From contig MNCI01002086.1 of the NCBI GenBank assembly GCA_015680685.1, positions 66,781 to 130,780 of the forward strand: DNA of 64,000 nt, in the 5' to 3' direction. Below, piece after piece: positions 55,333-64,000 of this stretch (positions are counted from its first letter, which is position 1; each line of letters starts with the position of its first letter). The notes under the pieces are model-generated. The model saw nothing but the letters and a program-made list of their open reading frames with translations, made no database searches and was not told where the DNA came from. The translations under genes and the position numbers were made by a program. This DNA is from Gnetum montanum. Taxonomy: Eukaryota; Streptophyta; Gnetopsida; Gnetales; Gnetaceae.

Positions 55333-56856
55333 TGTAACGACGGAAAATGTCGGCAGCTGGAAAATACCAAACAAAATCCCGCGTACACAGTTTTAACCAC
55401 GGATCCATGTGAGGGCTATGCTGGAAAAATGACTCTACGGCGCCCTGAATGGTCTTGTCGATCAGACAGGGACTTACTAATCAGCAAACCGATGAATATC
55501 TCGTGGAACGATATGATTCGAGGAATCGCAAAATGAGGGGAAAATGACGTAGATGAATTGTAACGATGATAACGCTAAACATGATAAGAGGAGGCCAACA
55601 CAAGAGAAACGCGTGGTTTCAAGCTCTGCGCTCTGACTTAAAAGATATATATTTTGTATATCGCGTTACAATGGGGAGACCCCGATTACTGGATGTAAAG
55701 CAAGCACAAAACAACAAGAAAACTGTCCAAACGGAAGTCCAGTCTACCTTGTGGGCCAAAGCTGGGATGCAAGGAAGGTCAAGCTGTGACGTCTATCGAT
55801 CAACTATTTCTGACCAATAGAGCCTGTGAATGGTGCAAGATGATCCCACGATCTTGGATCTGTTTCTTTCGCCTTAGGTAGTTTTTGTTTAGGACTGCCA
55901 GTGGTCGCTGATGAAGAAAAGCTGTGTTGCCGATGCTCAAAGCGAACTGTGCTCTCTTTCTGCCGGAAGGTGATGTTATCAACAATGGCCAAAGTACTGC
56001 TCTCTGTATCTCTGCTCAAAGTGATAAGTGCTCCCATGCTCAGAAAAATGCCTTTGCTTCTTTGATTTGCCCACCCCTTGTATCTTTGTCAACTGGGATA
56101 TTTATAGGTTGCGACGCCCTGTGGAAAAGGCGCAACCTTGATGACGTGTACCCCAGACATTTCAGGTACTGTTGACCTGACCCTTTTGTGTCAAACTTTG
56201 TGACTACGCCCAATACACTCGCTTGCGTATTGTGCGTGTGAAGAACAGATGCGCGTCGGGCATGTTTCAACTGTCTTTGGGTTATATTACGCTTATTCAC
56301 GTTGCGTTGCGTGCATGAGCGTAACATAACGTGGAAACAATGGATTCAAGCTGTTTTACGCTCGCTTACGCAGCTACGCGTAATGAAGCGTAAAACAATG
56401 TTTATCTTGGCGGTGCAATACGCTGCGACACATTGCGTTGCGTAATGAGCGTATGATGAGCAATCACACTTTCTTAGACTTTGCCTTTGACTGTTTTGGA
56501 GCTCATTATGCTGTTGTGCGTAACAAAGCGTAAACCTGGCCTTGAACAAAAGACTTAGCAAAATATACAAGAAGTCGCATATTACGCTGCTAAAGCCTCT
56601 CCCTATGCCAAAGTAACTAGCCTTCTGATGCCGGACTATGTTTAAACAGAATCACGCTAAGCGCCATTACGCTACATCGCGTGGTATAGCGTAATCAGAG
56701 AAAACATAGTAAGATTAGGAATCTGCACGAGAAGTTGAAGATTTGATGCTATGTGCCTCTTGGTGTTGCTCTATCTTATTCTCCCTTCTGGAATGTGCCC
56801 TTGCCTGAATTGCGAATCTTTGCCTGAGGCCAACTCGCAATTTTCACTGTGTTTCA
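55333..56856 (-). repeat. 5' LTR of element F (1524 bp)
   Basis: Plus strand TGTAACGACGG at left, GTGTTTCA at right, giving TG...CA ends. Minus-strand TATA box at 56099-56108, so U3 is about 750 bp. U3 (56205-56700) is filled with TTACGC and GCGTAA strings in inverted pairs, for example ATTACGCTA (56666-56674) with TAGCGTAAT (56687-56695). R-U5 is AT-rich and carries an open plus-strand frame of no recognisable product. Confidence 0.9.
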
Positions 56857-57059
56857 GCCTCATTGTCCAGATAATTAATTAGTTCCTCATGAATTTGACA
56901 ACATAGAGAAAACCTCACCTCATTGGGCTATATCTTGTTGTTTTATTCACAATAAAGATTATTGATAAAGGAAATAAAACAAATTATGGAAAAAGTTGAA
57001 AAGGATGGAAAAAATTTATATCAAGAAATGGGAAAATGATAGAAAATTGTAAAACAAGA
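56857..57059 (-). other. Element D sequence resuming right of F
   Basis: Starts with the F target duplication GCCTC and continues ATTGTCCAGATAATTAATTAG, which aligns with 22801-22824 of element C, confirming continuity with 43860. A-rich near 56940-57060. Confidence 0.6.
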
Positions 57060-59452
57060 AGTTGAGAATCACTTATTAATTCTTGATTTTAGGATGAGGC
57101 ATCTCCCCCATAACTAAGCTTTTGATCATGACAAGAATTAATAAGTGGTCAGGCAAGCTTCATGCATTTGTAAAATAGTGCTAGACTTTTATGTTCAAGC
57201 CACTAGATGTCTTCTAGTTTAGTGGTAGCTATGTAGATGGGTTTTTTCTCATGTACTTGGTTTTGAAATGTATAGTGGATTAGAATAGGAGTTGTGTTAA
57301 CCTTGTAGACATCTCACCCATGAACGCATCCTTTATCATGATTAGTGATGCATGGATTCTTCTATCTCTCCACAGTGCTAGGTTTATTGTTTTTGTCAGG
57401 TGTTGGAGTAACAATGGATGTTGGCCTTTACATAGGATTGGAGGAAATTGGTTGTGAGAGGAAGGGTATTTCTCTTGATTGGTGTTGTGCTGATTTGGAT
57501 GAGTTAGTAGGTCCACAAGTGTTATGCTCACACATGGGAACCATTATAAAGAAAGGGCACTTTCAAGATTATGGTGGAGATCTATTGGCATTATCATTTC
57601 TATGTATGTTCATAGCACAAGTGGAATTCTTTTGTTGATGTTGTGGTGCTGAACCTTCCTATGTTGTTGACCATGACATGTGATGAAGATGAGTATGAGA
57701 ATATTGAGGATATGATGGAGGCTAAGAGGTGTGAGGTGGTGATCTCATAGAAGATGTTATGAGTTAATGATATTTGAGAGAGGTAGTAGTGATTTGAGGT
57801 AGAGGAAGTAGAACTAGTTGGGGAAATAGGTTGTTGAATGTAGTATCCAGACGTGTCTAATTGACAATAAGGGTAGTGCTAGTTTGATGATGGTCTTCCC
57901 CATGACTATGGGTTTTTCCACTATAGTTGACGATAGTGTTGAGGCTAGTAAGAAGTCCCACTAGGATAGTATGATTGATTGTTGGAATGTCTATAATTAC
58001 CTTGTGAGAAAGGTAATTTTCTAGGCATTTGATTTTGTAAAAACTTGGGATTTAATGCAAAGCCAAATACTCATGTAGATGTAACATGGCTGGGTAATAG
58101 CCCTTTGGATGGTCATATAGCTAGATTTCACATCCATTATCTTCTTTGTTGGTGAGTTTATAGCCTCTTCTTCTTTAGTCTTTTCCCCTTTTTGTCAATC
58201 AGTGTTCTTACCTATCTCTTGATCCCTTTTTCTCCTTTTTTTGTGATTTGCTTTGCATTACTCTCTCCTCTATGGTTTCTACACAAGTTGTAAATTTCTC
58301 ATTTATCCATTCTAACATCTTATTTAGCCTTGCCTAAAATTGAGCAATATATTGTTGCATTGGTAGGGTTTTTTGTGAGATCACCTCATCGAGATTTACC
58401 CCTTGCCCCTTATAGAGATGAACCATCTTCTTTTGAAGAGTTAGATCCTAGTGATATTCCTTAACATTCTTTTGTTTACATAGCTCTCCTTCTTTTGCTA
58501 CCCACTTGATTAGCCTTTGTAGTTGATGGACTTTTATTTCATGTAATTGACCTTGGGCATAAATCCCAAGGATCTCTCTCTTTTGACTATGAAGTCCATC
58601 TATGATGTAGAAAAGTTGCTCTTCTTAAGAGAAACCATGGCCTAGACATCTATATAGTAGAGAATATTATCTATTTAGGGCCATATCCAAGGGTTCATGT
58701 TGTTCTTGTTTTCATCTTTGGATTCACTTCCATAGGTTGGACACCCTCGCATAGGTTTGGTATTTCTCATTGAGGAGTTCCAACATTGTGGACCATTGAT
58801 TGATCAAATTTTATTTCAATGATCTATATCACACTTTGGCTTTGTCTATTAGTGTCCTAGGCAAGAGCTTAAGTCTTTAACACTCATTTTCAATGTTCTG
58901 TAAGATGCAGGCATCATGGAAGGCTTCTAAATGATGTTGTGGATTAGAATTATAGCCTCTTGTAAATTTAGGGATGTTATTCATATCAAGCCTTTTGATG
59001 TGAATTTCCCTTCTATGCCTCTGGGGTATTTTAATTGCCTCTATAATTTGCATCATGCTCTTAGTGGCCAAAAAGGGTTTACCATTATTAGACATGTCTT
59101 GGTGAAAACTTCTATTTCTATTTGTTTGATTATGATGATCTTATCTATGCTCATTTTGATGTCTTTTATTTTTTCCTTGGTTTCAATTTTTTATCTTTAT
59201 CTTTACCCCATAGTGGAGCTCTATCTTTATACCTACATTCATCTTTGTTAGAACTAGACATCGAAGAGGAAGAGGAACATGAGAAATTGGGAGAATCACC
59301 ATGCCTTCTATAGTGCTCCCCATGGTCCCTTGATTTATCTTTTCTAGGTTTTGAGAAGGTCCTAGGCCTTGAGGCTCTTCCTAATCTAGGACTTGGTCCA
59401 TTTTCTCTAGGATTGTCTACCTTAGCTAAATGTAGTCCTTGAGTGTAGTAAG
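57060..59452 (-). pseudogene. Gag with protease remnant of element D, cut by element G
   Basis: Retains the A-T-T-K-L-E-D protease-tail remnant (57180-57250), a Pro/His/Ser-rich segment (57560-57900), a decayed knuckle I-x-L-Y-D-H-P-K-G-Y (near 58090-58130), and capsid strings Y-N-S-N-P-Q-H-H-L-E-A-F-H-D-A (58915-58975) and E-P-L-D-M-A-L. The N-terminus is Arg/Ser-rich (59166-59486 region) and interrupted at 59453 by G's LTR. Many stops. Confidence 0.72.
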
Positions 59453-60244
59453 TGATGAGCAACGAGGTGCCCCTACGCTCAACCATACAAATATGAGCAT
59501 TTCATGAACGATCTGGTCAAATTCCAAGGACTAAGTGCTTATGCATCCTTGTCTTCCCAAACTTAGTTGTATGTCATGATTGTATGGTTAAGTAAGCTTG
59601 AGGTATATGATTTTTATAGCTTTTATGTTTTTATGTCCTATTGCTAATAAGGGAAGGAGAGAGATAACTAAGTGACTAATTTATCTTAACTACTCATTAA
59701 CTAAGTTTTAACTAATCCTAACACCAGCATTCGTTCTCACTTGCCATACACATTCTGAACCAGTGCAACACTATTGGGATTACCAAACGCTAATCGTTAC
59801 TGAGTTACCAAGTATTACATGCATGCTCGAAGTGATTATACCAAGTGTATTTACTTAGGAGAGTTGTAGAGAGAGAGAGAGAGAGAAAGAACATTAATTA
59901 ACTAAGAAAGCATTTAATAATAGTAATTAACATTAACTAATCTATTCTGGATGATGCAAGGTTTATCATAAAGTTTATCTTTATTGCCATACACAAGGTA
60001 TGCGAAGGTACACAATGCTTGAATAAATATCGGTTCACTTGATTACTCCTACTGCAGGCACACAGAAATAATTCTTACTTTGGAGGGAAGAAAAGGCAAG
60101 AGTTTGGCTAAGGGACTAACTATCTAACTACAAAACCAAGTGTGCCCACCTCTTATTTATAGGCAAGGAGGTAGGTCCCAATATCGGGTATCCAACATTG
60201 CATGGTAGGCTCTAATATCACGTACCTAATGTCGTGGTTCATCA
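59453..60244 (-). repeat. 3' LTR of element G (LTR-h, 792 bp)
   Basis: TGATGAG to GGTTCATCA. TATA box at 60152-60163, U3 about 80 bp with AATATCGGGTA and AATATCACGTA motifs. A (GA)n run lies at 59868-59886. Polypurine tract CGTGGGGGTA abuts at 60245-60254. Confidence 0.85.
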
Positions 60245-60254
60245 TACCCCCACG

Positions 60255-61014
60255 ATTGAATGAAAACTTATCCTCGAGTTCCTTACAAAATATTGGGAAG
60301 GTATGAGATTATTGACTAACTGACAACTTACGATGGAATGGGATGATAGACTCAATGTGCCCAGTGAATGGATCAATAAGCTTATTTGTACATAAATGAC
60401 CATTAGTGTTCATGACCATTGTGGTGAACACCTGTACATAAATGACATCCGGGCCTTATTTGGTAGCTTGAAGAGAAAGAGAGAGAAAGAAGATGAAGCG
60501 TTTTGCCACCAATGTTGAGGTTGTGCCTTCCATTGTTTATCCATAGCCATGCCACCAGACTTGCTCCTTTCGTAAACGCTCCAATTCTAGTTCATCCTGA
60601 GTGCTTCCTTCAAGCCTAGTCCATTTTGTGTATGATCAACATTTGCATACACAACATAGTCACAAATGAGCAAGGAGGGATAAACCACAATGTAGTTGAT
60701 ACCTTGCCTCAATATGAATTGCATTGGTTGAATTGTGGTTATGGCAGAAATTGGTTTGGAGATTTATCACTGGTGACTACCCAAGGAATAGGGGTTAGGA
60801 AAATAGTAAAATGGAGAAAATTAAAAATTTATGCTAGGGCCCCCATGACTAAGAGTGAACCTCCGATAGCTATAAGATGGAAAAATATGAGGAACAAGAA
60901 AGATGTGAAAAATAACAATGACAACGCCAACAAAATGGATGCCATGGATGGGGATGAAACAAGAAATGATTGATTGTAAGAAATGTTTAAGGACAAGAAG
61001 TTAACAATTACACC
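60255..61014 (-). other. 3' region of element G with scrap of env-like ORF
   Basis: 60245-60320 equals the 3' untranslated end of D. CCACCAATGTTGAGGTTGTGCC (part of 60517-60540) matches the env-like ORF of D near 34507-34530, after which similarity is lost. So only about 100 bases of the ORF survive. A CCCCCATGACTAAG string (60841-60854) is the counterpart of 21358-21371 in C. No TATA block lies between it and the module at 61015. Confidence 0.5.
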
Positions 61015-61640
61015 AAAAAGGGATGCCAATGGGTCCTCCCCAAAGCAAGATCATGCCTTTTATGCCCTGAAAAACCCACAAACTAAAGAGTTTGTAGGCT
61101 CTAGGAATGCCATTTGGAAGCAAGAGTTAAAAAATTACCCACAAGAATTCACCATAGAAAAATAATGCATCAACCCAGAAAAAAATAATGATAGAACTGA
61201 CAATGAGGTGGAAAAATGAGAAGAAAGATGGAGAGGAGAGAATGGAATGGAATCCCAAGAATAAGGTTGTGTAAAGTCCCTCGTGTACTTTATGGTTAAT
61301 GTGACTGAGTAGAACTCATCCCAAATCTAAACTCAAACAAACCACATCCAATGACCTCCTATCAACACACTTGACCAATCCATCCACTTAAAGCAACAAG
61401 AATGCTTCTACAAAGAGTCCCCACCGTTCCAAGGAGAGCAAGATGGAGAAGTAGGAAGCGAGAAAGGGCCATAGTTAGAGGGAACCTTTAGGCATGGGTA
61501 ACATGTATTTCCAGTTCCATAACTAGTTCTTGTAGCCCATATTGCTTTATTATGTCTAAGGGGTGTGCTTTGAATTCTCACTTTTCTCTTTTTTTTATGC
61601 GTGAGAACCACACCATGCAAAGACTCATTTTTATTCACTC
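61015..61640 (-). other. Conserved non-coding module, copy in element G
   Basis: GGGTCCTCCCCAAAGCA (61031-61047) and TATGCCCTG keep the loop sequence, but the hairpin arms are decayed (ATGCCAAT versus CTGAAAAAC). The downstream part is well kept: GGCCATAGTTAGAGGG, TTTAGGCATGGGTAAC (61487-61502), a T-rich tract and GAACCACACCATGC (61605-61618). Confidence 0.55.
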
Positions 61641-62129
61641 AGCTCCTTGATTTTTGAACAGTGTCAAAATGGCAAAGAACCCAAGAAAAAGCATCTAAGA
61701 ACTCAAGAGAATGGCTAGTAAAAATGCATCGAATCCCCTTAAAGTCACATATTTTTCATCCTTTGAGTCTTTCCTTGGTTTGAAAAGTACCTAGCCACCA
61801 ATTCATTAACAAATTTACCAAGCCGAAGGAGACCATAGAGTTGTATGGATGACTGGACAACGTGAACTCATTGCTTGTTTTACCAAAAGAACCATACCTT
61901 AATATCAGCATCGTAATTGAAAGGTAAAAACCAAACATTAGAAATCAATATGATATAATTCAATCCCCCATCATGAGCATTTATTGGATGATGAATAAAA
62001 GTAAATCAAGCAAACAAAGAAATAGTAAAAATATGAACGATGGTGTAAAAAAAAAGAAAAGTTGGAAAAATATGTAAAGAAAAAATGTGTAAAAAAAAAA
62101 TTCAAAAAGAACTGAGGGCCTAAAATGGT
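61641..62129 (-). other. AT-rich stretch after pol of element G
   Basis: No supported ORF. A-rich at 62000-62110. Equivalent to 2061-2640 in element A. Confidence 0.4.
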
Positions 62130-63400
62130 TAGCATATGTGGCCATCTCCTCTACGACTATGTTGGAAGGAGAAGATCCAAAAAAGTGAGCAAGTTTGTCC
62201 ATCAATAGAGGTATCATGTGTACTGGCTATCGTAAGCTCATGGAAAGGTTTGGTTTGTTTGGGATCTCAGGTTTGTATATTATCATGGCCCCTAAAGGAA
62301 AAGTTGCATAAATAATATAAGGTCCTTCCCACACTGTTTGAAATTTAGTACGTTGTGGCACATGTGTGGAATTCTAGTATAGAACCTTATCTTCTGGTTG
62401 ATATTTAACTTTCCTAATCCTTAGGTCATGACGTTGTTTATTGAATGCCTTATGAAACTCGTTAGATGAAAGAGCAGCTAGTCGATTTTCATCTAGCAAG
62501 TTAAGGGTTACCAACTATTGTTTCTATGCTAGATCAAGGTCAAGGTTGAGATCACATGCCATGGATAGTGTATGGAGCTCAATTTGAATGGGGAGTGTTG
62601 GTAATTCACCGTACACTAACTCATAGGAAGAGTAGCCTATAGGGAGTTTCCATGTGAAGTAGTATGCCCAAAGAGCATCATTCAATTTAGTGCTCCACTC
62701 TCACCTAAACTTGCTAATAGTTCTTGTCAATATTTTCATAATCTCCCTATTGGTGAATTTAGCTTGACCATTTGCTTGGGAGTGGTATGGTGTTGTTAGT
62801 TTGTGTTCATCCCCTAAGCATTGCATTAATTTCTAAAAAGTTGCAACTGTGAAGTGTGTAGCATTGTCTGAAATAAGTGCACGAGGTACACCAAACCTAT
62901 TTATGATTTGTTGTTGAACAAATCATGCAGCAATAGATGATGTACAATTGTTAAGAGCAGCTGCTTCTACCCATTTAGTAAGGTAATCAATAGCAACAAT
63001 AATATAAGCTTTTCCATTGGACATTGGTGTAATTGGCTCGATAAAATCAATTCCCCAAATGTCGAAAGGTTCTAACGGTTGGATCCATTGTTGCAGACCC
63101 TCCATTCTAGTAGTCATTTCCCCATCACATTGACAGTATTCACAAGATTGGATGAATTGATGGGCATCCCAAAATAATGTAGGCCAATAATATCCTGCAA
63201 GCAAGATCTTGATGGCCATTCGTCTCTCAGTGTAATGACCCCCACAAGGACCCTCATGAGCATCTTGGAGAACTCACAATTGATCTATATCGGGAACACA
63301 CCATCAAACCAAGCCATTGGGACACACTTTGTAAAGTTGCCCTCTAATTTCCATAAAGTACTTGGCTTAGTGAAGAAACTGTTATTTCTTCTTAAGGTTT
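62130..63400 (-). pseudogene. Integrase domain of element G pol
   Basis: HHCC zinc region intact (H-E-G-P-C-G-G-H-Y near 63230-63270, C-E-Y-C near 63135-63150). Core: W-G-I-D-F and I-S-D-N-A keep both Asp, but the Glu is Lys (Q-A-K-F-T-N). V-W-E-G-P-Y-I-I and a short tail end near 62140. Stops and at least one frame change. The pattern of lost residues is the complement of element A, where both Asp are Asn and the Glu is kept. Confidence 0.85.
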
Positions 63401-63469
63401 AACTCTTGTGGTATTTTTTGGGTGAGGAGATAGGTAAGAATGCTATTGTACTAGTTTGTCTCCATGGGT

Positions 63470-64000
63470 GATTGATTATTCACTACACCAACAAAGAGGA
63501 ATTCATCTGGAAAATAATCAGAAATTGGATACTCATCGTCTTTGTTGTCCCATCGCAACCGAGTTAAATGATCAGCAACTACATTCTCATTGCCTTTATG
63601 ATTAATCATTGTAAGATCAAACTCTTGTAAGATTAGAAGCCATCATATGATACAAGGGCTTACCATTGGCTTATTCATGAGGAGCTAGATTTCACTATGA
63701 TCTGTATGTATATATACTTTATATTCCAATACATAGTGTTTAAACTTTTCTAGTGCAAACACTACAACCATTAATTCTTTCTCTGTGGTAGTGTAGTTAA
63801 GTTGTGCACCAACGATACTTCTACTTGCACAGTGGATGTAATAAGGATGCTTCTGGTCATCTAATTATATAAGTACGACTCCTAAGGCATAGTTGGATGC
63901 GTCAATCATGATATGAAATGGTTAGGACTAGTTAGGAGCTTGTAGAATGGGTATTTCTACTAGCTTCTGTTTCAATGTTTAGAGAGCTAGTTCGCATTCC
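63470..64000 (-). pseudogene. RNase H domain of element G pol, start outside window
   Basis: I-M-I-D-A-S-N-Y-A-L-G, Y-T-T-T-E-K-E-L and H-T-D-H-S-E are all present, the three acidic residues of a gypsy RNase H, followed by the L-L-I-L-Q-E-F-D-L connection. Stops within the T-D-H region (63690) and before it show it is inactive. RT proper lies beyond the window. Confidence 0.82.

Larger units (their letters stand above)
43861..56856 (-). mobile_element. Element F: nearly complete Tat-lineage element, 13.0 kb, nested in D
   Basis: LTRs 43861-45366 and 55333-56856, flanked by a perfect 5-bp target duplication GCCTC (43856-43860, 56857-56861). Order on the minus strand: primer site, gag, protease, intron-like spacer, RT, RNase H, archaeal-type RNase H, integrase, 3' UTR with tandem array, polypurine tract. 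That order, with the second RNase H after the RT-linked one, is standard for Tat. It retains many CpG sites, and the coding domains lie in one frame, so it is the youngest element here. Confidence 0.92.
31218..59452 (-). mobile_element. Element D: Athila-like host element interrupted by E, F and G
   Basis: Visible D segments are 31218-35261, 42291-43860 and 56857-59452. In order they give 3' LTR, env-like ORF, leader, internal TATA block, conserved module, pol remnant and gag, colinear with element C when the insertions are removed. No RT or integrase is present. The 5' LTR lies beyond G, outside the window. Confidence 0.8.
59453..64000 (-). mobile_element. Element G: Athila-like element with pol, right part outside window
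   Basis: 3' LTR 59453-60244, polypurine tract, env-like scrap, conserved module, integrase and RNase H running off the right edge. Left flank GTAAG (59448-59452) is the expected target duplication. Inserted into gag of D. Among the Athila-like copies its pol is the best preserved, although not intact. Confidence 0.85.

Overview
The window is plant nuclear DNA made almost entirely of nested, mostly decayed Ty3/gypsy LTR retrotransposons. All the large elements read on the minus strand. I found no intact host gene, tRNA, rRNA or CRISPR array. AT-richness, CpG decay in the older copies and deep nesting point to a large repeat-rich land-plant genome. A gymnosperm or another large-genome lineage is plausible, but the sequence does not settle the species.

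Two nested stacks can be read. Stack 1 (about 1-25.8 kb): an old Tat-related element, B (pol 10.56-15.0 kb, gag to 16.62 kb, PBS at 17.17 kb), is interrupted in its 3' part by Athila-like element A (1-9,774; left end outside the window) and in its 5' LTR by element C (17,352-25,815). Stack 2 (31.2-64 kb): Athila-like element D (3' LTR 31,218-32,126) is interrupted three times: by element E (35,262-42,290), by Tat element F (43,861-56,856, with a perfect 5-bp target duplication) and by element G (59,453 to beyond the right edge). The stretch 25.8-31.2 kb holds low-complexity DNA, a SINE-like piece, a possible host-gene remnant, a copied piece of B, and a plus-oriented LTR (29,987-30,869) beside an inverted LTR fragment.

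A, C, D, E and G are one Athila-like family. Their LTRs start TGATGAG and end CTCATCA. Where the 5' junction is in view (A, C, E) the primer-binding site derives from tRNA-Asp. The family has gag, pol and a separate env-like ORF of the plant-transposon-protein type with a coiled-coil tail. Individual members kept different parts: A has gag, pol and env-like; C and D have gag and env-like but no RT or integrase; E has gag and remnants; G has pol and LTR but only an env-like scrap.

The most interesting signal is that the three members with an env-like ORF (A, C, D) also carry an internal minus-strand TATA block 440-560 bp upstream of its ATG. This block repeats the short motifs found around the TATA box of the same element's own LTR. 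E and G lost the ORF and the block together. Upstream of that block lies a conserved non-coding module with a hairpin that shows compensatory changes.

Other notable points: element B encodes an extra RNase H between protease and RT, whereas F has the usual Tat order with the extra RNase H after RT-RNase H. F is the youngest insertion: its gag-pol domains all lie in one frame over 8 kb, broken only by stop codons and one intron-like spacer. F also carries a 14-copy array of mini-hairpins in its 3' UTR and an antisense TATA/ORF/splice-donor arrangement.
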